A DNA stretch of 64,000 bases from Epiperipatus broadwayi (GCA_028023455.1 JAQFVV010000356.1:683893-747892); one strand, 5' to 3'; shown: positions 51,389 to 63,049, numbered from the stretch's first letter. Numbers and translations are program-made. Notes: generated from the letters alone by a model not told the origin.

Positions 51389-51474
51389 GTAACCCCTTAT
51401 TGCATATGTAATATTATGTTTCAATTTGTATCTAAGACCTCATGTTTTCACATGTACCTCTGAAACATAATATA

Positions 51475-51908
<434 letters not shown>

Positions 51909-52475
51909 ACTATATATTGAGTATTTTCCTGAAGGTTTGTGATGATGGTGTTTTAGTTGTATTTATATGTTGGACTATTTCCATCATGTAATATGAGTAT
52001 TCTATGTCTTTAGAAAAATTTAACTTTATTTAAATATTCCAAATATATTCAACTGTTAGTAATAGCACACAGGTTAGTATATGCAAAACTTTTTGAGAGG
52101 TTTTGTTTTCCCCTCTTCTTCAGGTGCTACTGGCCTGACCAGTGATAGTATTAGTATAGGAATCTAACCTGGACCCTTTGATTCTTGAATGTTGAATGTT
52201 AAGATAGGATTGTTCAGTTAGTTAAATTCAACATTCAAGAATCTAAAGGTCCAGATTTGATTCCCATGCTAGTACTGTCATTGGTCAGGCCAGCAACACC
52301 TGAAGAAAAGGGGAGAATAATGCTTCTCAAAATGTTGTGCATGTGCTAACCTGTGTGCTATTACTAACAGTTGAATGTATTTGGGATATTTAAATAAAGT
52401 TAAATTTTTCTAAAGATACTGAATACTCATATTAGATGATGGAAATAGTTCAACATATAAATATAACTATATATT
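51909..52475. mobile_element. Fold-back element with tRNA-like and hammerhead-like parts, copy f
   Basis: Same family as the 17.57-kb element, with its own 10-bp TSD ACTATATATT (51909-51918, 52466-52475). Opposed arms of about 270 bp each contain the B-box half of the tRNA-like segment (plus strand GATTTGATTCCCATGCTAG near 52252-52270). They then carry the hammerhead-like core: minus 52091-52123 with AGAGG/CCTCT stem, and plus 52300-52332. After that come TAACCTGTGTGCTATTAC and a TATTTAAATAAAGTTAAAT block. GAAAC has become CAAAA in both arms. The D-arm half is reduced at the dyad centre (GTTCAGTTAGTTAAA). Confidence 0.82.
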
Positions 52476-52773
52476 CTAGTCTCTTAGATTTACGGTATGC
52501 TGTTAAAAAGTATAAGAAGTAAAAATAAGTTGAGGTTAATTTAACTGGATTTTTTTTAAGTTGAAATGATTATTTTACAAACACTTCAGCAGAAAGTATT
52601 ATAAAAGCTAAATAATAATTAAAAAAGCAAGTCATATATAACGTGACATTACTTTTAATGAGCTTGTAGTTACAAAAATGCACATAGAGAGCATACCATA
52701 GCTCAAACAAGCTCGTAATTAACAAGTGCGGTTATGAGAAAATATTTAAAATCTCTATCCAGAACACTCTTAT

Positions 52774-52817
52774 CTCCAGACCATGGTTTCGAGCTTATGG
52801 CCCACATCAGTGGAGAG
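52774..52817 (-). ncRNA. Hammerhead ribozyme candidate (best in window)
   Basis: On minus, in order: stem I 5' strand TCTCCA; CTGATGT; stem II GGGC / loop CATAA / GCTC (one G-U pair); GAAA; stem III palindrome ACCATGGT; cleavage-site C (GTC, at 52779); stem I 3' strand TGGAGA. All three helices and both conserved segments are present in type I order. The one departure is U for the nearly invariant A9 of CUGANGA. Stem III is only three pairs with a 2-nt loop, the kind reported to favour dimeric cleavage. Confidence 0.7.
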
Positions 52818-52976
52818 CTAGAATATTCTGACACTAGACCCAAAATATCAACTCAAAAAAACCAGCACTTATTGCAAACGTATATTTAAGAAGAAACTCT
52901 GAATCTTAAATATACGTTTGAAATAAGTGCTGGTTTTTTTGAGTTGATATTTTGGGTCTAGTGTCCAAATATTCTA

Positions 52977-53021
52977 GCTCTTGACTGATGTGGGCCATAA
53001 GCTCGAAACCATGGTCTGGAG
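52977..53021 (+). ncRNA. Hammerhead ribozyme candidate, opposite arm
   Basis: Same core, stem II and stem III as the minus copy (CTGATGT at 52985-52991, GAAAC at 53005-53009, GTC ending at 53016), but the stem I 5' strand reads CTCTTGA, so pairing with TGGAG is weakened. U at position 9 is shared, so it predates the fold-back or was copied with it. Confidence 0.6.
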
Positions 53022-53127
53022 ATAAGAGTGTTCTGGATAGAGATTTTAAATATTTTCTCATAACTGCACTTGTTAATTACAAGCTTGTTTGAGCTATTGG
53101 TACGCTCTCTATGTAAAAGCTAAATAA

Positions 53128-53570
53128 GTATTTTTTTAAAAAAAGTAATGTTCAGTCTAAAATGAAGAATTCAACACTGTTGATAAAAGTGTCATGCTTT
53201 TTCAAGCATTGAATTCATTTTTTTTTTAAATTCATATTTTATTCTTTCTTTTGCAACATTAATAGTTTTAGGCTGAATGTTTCTAAATCATATGAGATGT
53301 AGTGAATATTAACAATAGACTCAATTAGCTAAAGATTTTTTGATTGCACTCAACCTGTTGTTCTGGTACTCATATATCACATGAGCTTCAAAGCAGTCTA
53401 TTATTAAATTATTTGCTTTATGCAGTTTAATTCAAAAGTTCTGTGATGAACTCAAGGGATTAAAAGTTCATGGATCAAAATACATTCTGTCCCTTCAGTT
53501 GTTTAAATGTCACATTATCTTAAACACGATTACTTATTTATAGTAGTCATTTAAAATTTGTTAACAAGAT
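53128..53570. other. No recognisable gene
   Basis: AT-rich spacer. AAAGTTCATGGATCAAAATACATTCTGTC in blocks near 53464-53492 resembles 61.00-61.03 kb and may be a SINE scrap. Confidence 0.4.
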
Positions 53571-53705
53571 GTGTATAGGTTGTATGAGATAGTGTAGATA
53601 GTTGAAGGGTGCTTGAAAATCTGAGTTCAAATCCCCTATACTTACAATTAAGCTCCCAGGTTTGTGAAGATTGCCTGGTTTTCAAATAATTTAACAAGCA
53701 TAAAT
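53571..53705 (+). mobile_element. tRNA-derived SINE, family 2
   Basis: Head TAGGTTGTATGAGATAGTGT, then GTTGAAGGGTGCTTGAAAAT and CTGAGTTCAAATCCCC (B box GAGTTCAAATCC). A body with GATTGCCTGGTTTTCAAATA follows, shared with 54.70-54.84 kb. The A box is eroded. No clear TSD. Confidence 0.6.
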
Positions 53706-53888
53706 AAATTAAATTTATTGAACTTACTAATTGTTTATATATTACACTTTAATTATTACAAGTTAATTTTAGAACAAATATTTATATACTCATGTTTGTT
53801 AGAGCATATGTGTCTATAGCTTCAATTAATTATCTCAAAAGTTGGAGTTAAAATTTAAGTTTGATTTTTAGAGTAAAAAAAAGAGAAA

Positions 53889-54020
53889 TGAATCTAATCT
53901 TTTTTTTTCATGTCATAGCATCTGCCGGGAGGTGAACCTGCAACAACCGTCTGCAACCAACTACTTGCTTGCAAGGCAGCTGCGCTGACCTCTCGGCTAA
54001 CAACGCCTGAATCTAATCTT
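53889..54020 (-). mobile_element. tRNA-derived SINE family 1, copy B, with TSD
   Basis: Flanked by the 13-bp TSD TGAATCTAATCTT (53889-53901, 54008-54020). On minus, A box TAGCCGAGAGGT (53988-53999) and B box GGTTCACCTCCC (53927-53938), ending GATGCTATGACATG and an A run. The same TTGCAAGCAAGTAGTTGGTT segment as copy A lies between the boxes. Compact length (about 106 bp) shows the family unit is essentially a tRNA-like head plus a poly-A tail. Confidence 0.88.
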
Positions 54021-54702
54021 GGGTAAAATATTGAATGGAATAATCAATACCCATTTAACCTTTTAAACTTGCTATAGATAAGTAATGCATATAAATATAC
54101 TTAGGTCTGGATTTTTTTGTAAACTAAAAATCTCATTTTTTTTATGGTTCCTCTTAATCTAACTATACAATCAGCAATTCATTTCCTGGTTTTAGTACTA
54201 AATACGTTTTAGAATTACCTTTTTTAATCATTTATTAGGCTACGATTGAAACTTTATTACACATCACTATACCTTAAGAGATTCTATTAATCCCAAGTGG
54301 TAGTTGCCAACTCTAAAAAAAAATATTCCAGCACTAATTATAGACGATAAAAACCGTAATGTTACTTAATGCATGAAGACCCTAGGGGCATCAGAGTTAG
54401 AGTTACGGTAACTTTATGAAGACATCAGTTGAATACAATGTAGTAAGTAAATATGTTTTAATAAATTAGCTTGCTCTTTATCTTTAATATATATAAATAA
54501 TAAAAAAATGTTAAATAAAAATGTATTAAATTCGTAAAAAGAAGATCTAAAATAAATTATAATTTGACCACTAAAGCAAATAAAGGCTCGTTGAAAAAAA
54601 AGAAAAGTTTTTATTAATAAAGTCAGGCTCAATAAGCAATACTTTCATTTGTGCTTACTCGTATATTTTCCAAGATTAGATCTTTTACAGTATTTTTTAT
54701 AT
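54021..54702. other. No recognisable gene
   Basis: AT-rich spacer. The minus frame 54414-54632 lacks motifs. Confidence 0.5.
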
Positions 54703-54840
54703 GTGTGTAGATTGTATAATATAGAATGGATTGCTGAAGGAAGTTTGATAGTCTGTGTTCACATCCCCTACAATCACATTTGAAATCCAAGTATATAAAT
54801 TATACTTGTTTTCAAATATTAGAGGCATATAATACTTCCA
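54703..54840 (+). mobile_element. tRNA-derived SINE, family 2
   Basis: TAGATTGTATAATATAGAAT, GGATTGCTGAAGGAAGTTTG, AGTCTGTGTTCACATCCCC (B-box-like) and a body ending TTGTTTTCAAATATTA. Co-linear with the 53.57-kb copy. Confidence 0.58.
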
Positions 54841-54969
54841 GACCAGATTCTGGATTTTCATTTTTCTCATGAGTATAAAAGATGTAAAAAAAATGGTTCC
54901 TAGATATATATTGCATTAGTTTTAGCTCCTCTTTATTGAACAATTTCTGGTCTGAATGTGGATATTAAT

Positions 54970-55170
54970 GATGCAGAAAAGGGATTGTTGTTAACTGAAA
55001 GTAGATCCTTGATTTTTCTTTGAGATCTTAAGGTAAATATCCCTTTTATATGTTTTTGTTGTTGCAGACCGTGTGATCATATGGCGGAAAAGGAATAAGA
55101 ACTATAACCCAATGTTTATCAGAAGATGGGGACAGTCAGTCTGGACCATCTGAATAAGATCTGATCAATC
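54970..55170 (-). mobile_element. RTE LINE 5' leader fragment
   Basis: Co-linear with 41.17-41.34 kb in the same orientation: GCAGAAAAGGGATTGTTGTT with AACTGAAAG, a TCTTAAGG block, TTGTTGTTGCAG, GTGATCATATGG and an ACTATAACCCAATG..TATCAG block. No coding part follows. Confidence 0.6.
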
Positions 55171-55454
55171 AAAATGCATTATAAGGGTTGTTTGCATTTT
55201 TACAATGACTTGAGTTATGTGTTTAAAAAAGTAACGTTTGAGAAATAAATTTAGAATTGTGCTGAAATATACTTTTGAGGAATTGCGTTTTAATATCCAT
55301 TTTTTAGATATATTTATTTTTTGAAATAAAATTAAAATATATAAAAGATTAAAAGAAATGTTAATAATTTTAAATTTTGTTATTGAAGTAGAGTAATATA
55401 ATAGCGTTAATATTTAATAAATACATACTTTATAAATAAATAATTGATTGAGTA

Positions 55455-55592
55455 AATGGCTTTTATTGCTCAGGAATTCATAAGAAGTCTGAGTGCCAAG
55501 AACTGCCAGCACTGAAATTGATCCAAGGATGTTTAAGAACTCCAGAGTCTGATAATCTACCACAGCGCTAAATCACGCAGGGCCAATGCATA
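55455..55592 (-). mobile_element. tRNA-derived SINE, family 3
   Basis: The minus strand reads GCGTGATTTAGCGCTGTGG then TAGATTATCAGACTCTGGAG (A-box region), CTTGGATCAATTTCAG (B-box-like), CTGGCAGTTCTTGGCACTC and an AATAAAAGCCATTTACTC end. The AATAAAAGCC end resembles LINE 3' ends here and could be the part recognised by a LINE RT. Relative at 31.8 kb. Confidence 0.55.
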
Positions 55593-55634
55593 CAGTATTT
55601 AGTGATGATAGTAATTTAAACTGAATATATATAT

Positions 55635-55715
55635 AAGGAACTTGAACTCAGACTTTCAAGCTCCCTACAGATAACTACTCCATCTTATACAACTGATACA
55701 AGTCTCTTTTAATTA
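55635..55715 (-). mobile_element. tRNA-derived SINE, family 2
   Basis: The minus strand reads CTTGTATCAGTTGTATAAGA, TGGAGTAGTTATCTGTAGGG, AGCTTGAAAGTCTGAGTTCA and AGTTCC; B box GAGTTCAAGTTCC. Best-kept 5' end of the family. Confidence 0.6.
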
Positions 55716-55779
55716 CATTAAGTTTAATATAGACAATATATATGTATTTAAATATATATATATATATTAACGGTAAATA

Positions 55780-56535
55780 CAATATTATAGTTTAAATTCT
55801 TTTGTAGCACTTTCAATTATGTGGTAATCCTCATCAGCTTTAACTGAATTTCAAATTTTTTAAACTTAATGTTACATATATTTCCATAAGCTGTGTATGG
55901 CCATATTTGCAACTTGCCTATTAATAACATCATTCTTATATTTATCAATTAATATTGCCTCTTTAATTTTCTTTTTTTTATGATTTATTTCTTCCATTAA
56001 TATTTTTATTTCATTACTATTAAATGTAAACTTATAATTACAAGTTTTTTTCATGGTCAAAGAATACTGAAGCTATATTAAATTGACTATTTACATTATT
56101 TTTAATTTGATTATATAATAATTGATGCTCATTCAATCTTTTTTCCACAGAACATCTTGATTCACCGATATAAAATTTCTGACATCGACATGAAATTTGA
56201 TAAATTATATTACTTCTTTGCAATTTAGGAATTATACTCTTAGAATTATTAATCAATCGATTAACATTTGGAGGAACACAAAATGAAATATTATACTTTT
56301 CTTTAAATATTTTCTTAATTAATTTAGATTGCATGTTATTTATAAACGGCATAGATATCCATTTTTTATTATCTAAAGTAACACTGCAAACACTTTTCTT
56401 ATTATTTTTGGTTTGGTTTTTATCAGTTCATCTTAACTCAATTCTATTACAACAATCCATCAGTCCAGAAGTCAGATAAACTTCTCTCACTATAGATGCA
56501 TTTTTTGAAATATTTATTTCACTTACTCAAGTGAA
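55780..56535 (-). pseudogene. Penelope-like element fragment with GIY-YIG endonuclease
   Basis: From about 56.52 kb the minus strand reads EINISKNASIVREVYL, DCCNRIELR, a stop, then KKSVCSVTLDNKKWISMPFI. The main frame 56352-56038 follows with IIYQISCRCQKFYIGESRCSVEKRL, the GIY-YIG block with its Arg region. After a frameshift, 56060-55872 gives the C-terminal KIKEAILIDKYKNDVINRQV segment typical of PLEs. The terminal repeat follows with a hammerhead-like motif at 55811-55837. RT is missing. One stop and one frameshift inactivate it. It differs strongly from the 24.1-kb and 63.3-kb endonucleases, so it is a separate PLE lineage. Confidence 0.85.
55811..55837 (-). ncRNA. Hammerhead-like PLE motif
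   Basis: Just downstream of the endonuclease frame: CTGATGA, G, stem II GATT / ACCACAT / AATT, then GAAAG. Core intact; stem II weak (one G-U, three A-U pairs). Confidence 0.5.
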
Positions 56536-59392
56536 CAAAGTATACATATTGCATGTTATATTTAATTTTCTATGCAAATTTTTTTAAGATATATATAAAT
56601 TTAGCTTAATTTACATAATTTTTATATATATTTCAAACTTCTAGTCTATCACATAGTTTTAAGACATATGAGAAAAGACATTCAAGATGTGCACTTCATA
56701 CATAACCAGCACTCATTAGTAGGCCCAAATCTCAGTATCTTTCATATATCTTCATTTGTTTTAGTCTTATTTAGATAGTAAATTACTGTATTTTGATTAA
56801 AAGTATCAACCTTTTTTTTTGATTATCATATATTTTTGTATTTATTGATTCTATAATTAATAATAATGATGATTATAATAATTGTTTAAATGTAACTTAT
56901 TCAATAATTTTAACTTTTTTTTATTAAAATGGTTTCTACTTTACTATAGCTTTCCTCAGAAAAACTGTAAAGCTGCATTAATGGAAAAATCAAACTATTT
57001 TATACTGAATAATGGTTTTATATAAAGGGAATTCAGAAAATTTTAGAAAGAATACCAAAAAAGAGGTAGATATATATTGGAAAATGAATTTTGGACAGCA
57101 AATGAGTCTATTTAATGACAAAAAGATATAGATTTTCTTTAATAAAGAAAATTATAAATAACTTTAAAATTTTTGGAAGGCTATAGTATATGAATGAAAA
57201 TAAATAAAAATAATGGTTTAATAGGATTATGTGACAAGGACAACAAATTTATTTTATAAAAAAAAATTTAACAACATACAAATTTAATAGATAGATCAGT
57301 TATTTCCAAGTATTTGTTATAAATGGCATAAATGTATAGAGGGTATATACTAAGTCCATAATTATGAGGAATACTAAAGAGATAAAGTAAGTTAATTAGA
57401 AAAAATGTAGATTTATAGAAAATGAAGACGAATGAAAAAATACTTTAGTGTTATATAAGAATATAAAATATATAACATATTAAAGGAAGTATTATAACCC
57501 TAAAAAAAATTTTGTTATTTGGTGCAAAGAATAAGGTTTAGATAAAAAAGAAGACAAAAATTGAATAAGGATTTAGATTATAGGTGTATTTGTGTGAATA
57601 TGAAAGAGTAGTGAATATTTATTTTTGACATATGGAATATTGAAAAAAAGATGGGATCAAATTGAGTAGAGATGGAAAAAAAAAAGAGACAAAAAGAGAT
57701 AAAAGATTTTATGACTTTTTGTTTAGGTTTTAATAATAAAATTGAAAGATATAAATAGAGGATAGTGGAACTAATGAGACTGCTTTGATTAGCATGAGAT
57801 AGAAAAAACTAAACTAAGGTGAAAAAAATAATTTGTTAATAAGGAGTAAAAAGTAGATGAATTTATTATCGTTATGTAAGAGCTTTGTAAATGGTAATCT
57901 TTAACTTAGGTGACAAAGTATCTAGGTGTAGTACTCTATGTACAGAAACTTCATTTATGCAGTCGTTTTCACAAGTCATTAAATACTATAAAAATAATAT
58001 ATTCCATAATATTAATTTAAATATATTAATTTTGCTTCAGTTAAAGTCTTATCAAGGGTTATTGTTAGTTTATAGTTGGTAAGGTTTTGTTTTTCTTAGA
58101 AATCTAAAGTAATTTTAATGTATACTATTCATTTTAACTAGTCAAATTTCCTAGGTACAGACTTTGTTAATATTGTGAGCTATTTCTTCTTACTATAATT
58201 ATACTAATTTGAAAAAGTTTGGTTATTCACATTTTTAATTACTGTTACACATTTATTGATTTTAACTTTCTAGTAGCATTCTTTCTGATGTGTATCCAAG
58301 TCAATACAGTATATGTTAATAATTTTATTAGTCATACATTAGACTAGAAATTATCCAAAATGAATAATATTTTTGTAGTGTAATTTTTATATCCACGTTT
58401 AACACTTTGTGGAGGAATAATCTCAAATCTAATGAGTGTCTAATGAAAATTATTCTTATACTTTCATTAAGTGATTTGTGTCAAAGTTGTGAGGGAAGCA
58501 TATTTAACACTTATCAGATAAACTGCATATTAAACAATAATATATATATATATATATATATGTTAAAAGTGGATAGAAATCATTTCCTATCTTGCATGAG
58601 AGTGTGTAGTTAGCATTACAGTGCAGAAATATTCATTATTGAATTATATATATTTTTGTTTATTTGTTAGAAACTTTTCTGTTTGTTTTCTGGATGTTAT
58701 TTTTATTCTCTTTATATACTCATTTATTATCTTGTTGTCTTCCATCATATGCTCTGGTCATCAAAAACTATTTTTACTATTAATCATCTTTCTATACTAA
58801 TTGTGTTATTGGAATTATTATACTTTCTATTCTTTAACTACATTATTATAATTTTGACTGTTCTATTTCTTTTGTACTTACTTAATCATCAAACTTTTTT
58901 TTCTATTTCTCTATTTTTTTTTCTAATTCACAATGATCATAACACTTTAAATATAATTACCTGTGAGCTATTTACCTTCTGAATGTAAATTATTGAATCT
59001 TGCATAGATAAAGTTGTATTGAATATAAAAAAGAATAAGTAATTCTATTATACTTTATGGATTAAATTTATTTTGATTGTATAATAATTTATCATATATT
59101 TAAAATCATTTAATTTTGTAAATAAATGAATACAAATAAGTCTACAATTTGCAACTCTGTAACATATTTATTCTTTAATTTATACAGACATGTTATCATA
59201 TAATCAATAGTAATGCAAAGATTTAATTATTGACAATCATGTTATTAATGTTATTCTCCTTTATTTAAAAAAACATTTTTTTATAATACATTTTTCACAA
59301 TGGCATTTTAATTTGTTATAGTGTCAATAACCTAGAAAGCCTTCTTTAGATTTTTAAAATTTTATATTTTGTTTTAAGTAATTTTGAAACAT
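56536..59392. other. No recognisable gene (about 2.9 kb)
   Basis: AT-rich sequence with short frames without motifs, for example 57891-58082 and 58683-58982. Confidence 0.5.
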
Positions 59393-59440
59393 CTGAAGAA
59401 GACTACTGGCCAGTCAAAACTATCATAAAATATATTATCA
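59393..59440 (+). ncRNA. Hammerhead-like motif of a PLE terminal repeat fragment
   Basis: CTGAAGA, A, stem GACT..AGTC (GACTACTGGCCAGTC), AAAAC, then TATCATAAAATATATT. The sequence parallels the 12.7- and 16.0-kb fold-backs (GTCATATTAGG). No inverted partner of comparable length was found, so this is a single-arm fragment. Confidence 0.45.
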
Positions 59441-59554
59441 TTATGAAAATTATGTTATGAAAAGTATTGTTTTGGTACTTGTTTTTTTTTTTTGTAAAGA
59501 TTTAATGAAAGCAATGCAATAAATATTGGGAAAAGTTTTGGACATCTTGAAAAG

Positions 59555-59890
59555 ATGATATATTATTAATGTTATGTTTGTGTAAATATATCTTAATAGT
59601 ATAGTAGTATAAACATTATATTAGGATATATTATATTTTATTAATGTTATGCTGGTGTGAATATATCTCAATAGTATAATAATAACATTTTATTAGGATG
59701 TATTATACACTATTAATGTTATTCTTGTGCAAATATATCTTAATAGTATAGTAGTATAAACATTATATTAGGATATATTATATATTGCTAATGTTATGCT
59801 TGTGTGAATATATCTCAATAGTATAGTAGTATAATGTTATGCTTGTGTGAATACATCTCAATAGCATAGTAGTATAAATATATTATATGC
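59555..59890. repeat. Tandem repeat, period about 75 bp, 4-5 units
   Basis: Each unit contains TAATGTTATGCTTGTGTGAA or a variant, ATATATCT(C/T)AATAGTATAG, TAGTATAAACATTATATTAG and GATATATTATA. The last unit is shortened to about 47 bp. No coding frame. Confidence 0.88.
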
Positions 59891-61094
59891 ATTTGTGGCT
59901 ACTATAAAATAATTAAAGTGATTTTTAGTAATCTTTTAGAGTATCATGAAATATGATGAAACTATTATAATCTTATTCCAAAAAATGATTATAAATGTGT
60001 AATTAAGATTGCACAAAAACTCATATTAAACTAAAGACAGTGAGAAAGAAAAATTTTCCTATGTGCATCACTGTTGAATAGCCTTAACTGTGATAAAGCA
60101 TTATTGGATAAACTCTGATTTAGAAGCAGCTACTTCTATTTACTTTAGCCCAGAACCATCGGCTACAAGCTTGAGTAATTAATATTTAAAAAATATTTAT
60201 ATATTCAGACTACTGTCTCAATATTGGTTTTTGTTAATAGGGAGTTTTGAAATAATATATATTAGTTACTCAGATTCACAATAGTTGTCTCTTGAAAAGA
60301 GAAAATAGAATAAATTATTATTTATAAAAGTATACGCTGAACATAAGCTGAGAAAAATGTGATAGTTTAATTGTATAAACTTTGTTTTTTATAGAATTTG
60401 TTGATAGTCAGTTTAATCAATGTTCTTTAATTTATTATCATAAGAGAATAAAAATTCTATAGTGTAATGGGTAGATAAATAAATCACATGAAATGATTGG
60501 AACTATAAGAAATTTTCCAGGGTGTAAAAACTATTACAGAACAAAAAGAGAATTCTAAGTCAGTTTGATGTAGCTTCCATCAAATATGAGTGTCACAGAG
60601 GGTAGCGTCCACCAAATATGGATGTCACAGAGTGTTACTGGCTAATAATGGCCACTTAACTTAGTATTCATTATCAGTATGTCAAATTCATAGGGCCTCA
60701 AAATTTTATTTCAAATAAAACTTTATAAAGCTCAAATAAGAATAGTTACAAAATACAGCATTAAAAAATGAGAATAGATAAGACTTTACAAATGGATGAA
60801 TCAAATCAAACTATGATTGGTTTGAAATTTTTACTTATTTAACAATAATCAGTATTTAATATTGGATTATTTTTAGAAATGGGGAGATTATTCTACCAAT
60901 AGCACATAAAAAAGCTACATCAATAAAAAAAACTTCTAAACAATTAACCTATATTTTTTTTTCAGCAATATGTAATGCATTTTCTGTAGAGTGGCTGGTT
61001 CAGAGTTCAAATTTCATGCATCAAAATTCACCCTGTCATATCTATTAATCAAACAATACATGATCTTCCAAGAAACTTATCAATTCATTATTTT
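59891..61094. other. No recognisable gene
   Basis: AT-rich spacer. A short direct repeat occurs at 60.57-60.63 kb (ATCAAATATGAGTGTCACAG and ACCAAATATGGATGTCACAG). GAGTTCAAATTTC at 61.0 kb is a possible B-box scrap. Confidence 0.4.
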
Positions 61095-61165
61095 TGTCCG
61101 ATGAATTTTGTAGCCCAATGGTAGAGAGATGTATTCAGGAATAGGTGATTTGTAAATAGAACTTT
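61095..61165 (+). repeat. Weak tRNA-like SINE scrap
   Basis: TGTAGCCCAATGGTAGAG is A-box-like and GAACTTTAATCC is a poor B box at tRNA-like spacing. Single copy as far as seen here. Confidence 0.3.
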
Positions 61166-61926
61166 AATCCATAACTTTGGAGATTGCACATTATATTTCT
61201 CCTAAGAAACTAACTACTTGATTATAAAAAAATATGATTTAGGGGGGGGGGGGATATCAGTAGTATTTAGAGAGTTGTTAATTAAAGTATAATAAAAGAA
61301 AAGATTTGTTTTCATAACAGTGACAATTGATATTGTGACTATTTATTTTTACTTTTTTCATAATATCTGAGATCTTGCAACTTACGTCTGTTTTTCCTGA
61401 ATACATAACACAATAAACATAAAAAAATTGGTATGTTCTGAAGATCTCATAAATGATATTTACCTTTGTTTTGAAAAATAGTTTGTAATGTTTTTGAAAA
61501 GATAATTTATTTAAAAATTAAGAAATATTATTAAAAATCTTATTATTTTGTCTCGTATTAATATCATTAACTAAAACTCCTCTTTAACAAGACAATCTGG
61601 TTTTAATTAAAAATATTAATATTATAATAACAAACTTAAGAAATATAAAACGATTTGAGAAGTTTTTTTAATGCCATTTTACTCTCTAGCCAGGGATAAT
61701 TATATACTTTATTACTGACCAATTGGCTCAAATTCAAATCTAAACTATCTGTCTTTTTGTTTAAAGAGAAAAAAATTAATTTTCATCTAAGAGAAAAAGG
61801 GGAACAACTCTAAGACAGGTAAAAGATTAAAGCTGTTATGCTTTACCTCTTAGTTTGCTGTTTAAATAACAATCTGTCAAGAATTTCTCATATCAATAGT
61901 AATTAATACATATGCATTGTGTTTTC
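61166..61926. other. No recognisable gene
   Basis: AT-rich spacer with a G10-type run near 61.24 kb. Confidence 0.5.
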
Positions 61927-62304
61927 CTGAAACGTTTGATGATGGTATTGTATTATATATTGGACTATTTTCATCTTCTAATATAAATATTCAATGTTTT
62001 TAGAAATATTTCATTTCATTTAAATATTCCAAATATATTTAACTGTTAGTAATACATAGGTTAGAAATGCACAAAGTTTTGAGAGATATTATTCTCCCCT
62101 CTTCTTCATGTATTTCTGGTCTGACCAGTGATAGTACTAGCATGGGAATCAAATATGGACTCTTAGATTCTTGAATATTGAATTTTAAGGCAATGCTCTA
62201 ACCAATTGAACCATTCTGCCAAAAGCAACAGTAGGTATTTTATTCAAGTACTTATCTATGATTTCTGCACTTTTTCTTAACAGCAAGTTGATTAGTGGTT
62301 TTTA

Positions 62305-62569
62305 TACATTGTGTATAGTCACACTAGATTGACTCATGGGATTGTTCACCATTGTCATGTTGGCACTTTCTTTAAATTTTCTTCTTGTACCTTTTCTTCT
62401 CTATCCAATATTTTTGTATTTTCCCAATGTAACATATACTATTGCAGATTTTCCTTAATTTGTCTGTTTTTTTTATGTATGGGAACACTATAATACCATT
62501 AATTGTTTTTTTTCTTTTGATAGTAACAGAACTTATTGATAGTATAACAGAACTTTTAACAATATGCAT
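62305..62569 (-). pseudogene. Inverted scrap of PLE linker and endonuclease C-terminus
   Basis: The minus strand reads NGIIVFPYIKKTDKLRKICN, which resembles the PLE linker before the endonuclease. It then jumps to KIQKYWIEKKRYKKK, matching the tail after the GIY-YIG domain on the plus strand at 63.44-63.50 kb. The shared non-coding block CTCACATGACAATGGT/AACATGACAATGGT and CTAGTGTGACT confirms homology. The GIY-YIG core is deleted here. Confidence 0.65.
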
Positions 62570-62575
62570 AAAAAC

Positions 62576-62941
62576 AAGCTAGTTTCAATATAGCACAGAA
62601 TTTTTCTAACAAAATCAAGGAATAGCTATGGGCTTGCCAATCTTTACATGAAAGAACTTATAACCACAACCATAAAGACTTTTCCACATCCACCTAAAGT
62701 TTGGCTTCACTATGTAGATGAAACATTTATTGTAATGCTACATGATGAAGCAGTATTACAAACTTTCTGGAATCACATTAATACCACATCCCCTTTAATT
62801 AAATTCACCATAGAATCAGAACAAAAAGAGATATTGGCATTATTAGATGTTCTTGTGACAAGACTCCCTCATAGCAAAATCAAAACTACAGTTTATATAA
62901 AAACACACATATACAGAAAAATATTTAGCCTGCACATCTAA
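62576..62941 (+). pseudogene. PLE reverse transcriptase fragment
   Basis: Reads NQGIAMGLPIF (PLE RT block before the catalytic motif), a stop, then the frame 62648-62941 with KVWLHYVDETFIVM. The PLE catalytic motif is Y-x-D-D-T-F; here the second Asp is Glu. KFTIESEQKEILALLDVLV, the conserved PLE FTxExE...FLDxxI block, follows. Only the palm and later part of the RT is present. The Asp-to-Glu change and the stop predict no activity. Confidence 0.85.
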
Positions 62942-63049
62942 TCACACCTGAAACATAAAACATGCAGTTATACTATCACTATAGAATAGAAAAAAAGTTC
63001 GTTCAGAAAGCTGCAATTTGGAAAAAAAAGATCTTTATAGAACAACTCT

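Larger units (their letters stand above)
49630..51474 (+). mobile_element. LINE fragment related to the 24.9-29.6 kb element (ORF1 region)
   Basis: A segment near 49.72 kb translates as QNATLCFYIRGL, parallel to QNAILIIHIKGL before the knuckle of the 24.9-kb LINE. After a frame change a full C-x2-C-x4-H-x4-C zinc knuckle (CYLCDKCIHFVIHC) lies at 49768-49809. Asn/Thr/Ser/His-rich frames follow (49785-50132, 50583-50804). RT is absent. The right end carries CTCTGAAACATAATA before a TTA tract, resembling GTTGAAACATAATAAT at 9.35 kb. A SINE is inserted at 51.2-51.37 kb. This is an internally deleted or non-autonomous relative. Confidence 0.6.
52602..53127. mobile_element. Fold-back hammerhead element, copy g
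   Basis: Arms of about 210 bp (roughly 52680-52890 and 52908-53115) with a 17-nt loop, bounded by the 14-bp TSD TAAAAGCTAAATAA (52602-52615, 53114-53127). The arms are nearly identical and contain opposed hammerhead motifs described separately. The left side has about 65 bp of extra outer sequence. No coding sequence is present. The motif is more complete than in the other fold-backs, marking a distinct family. Confidence 0.85.
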
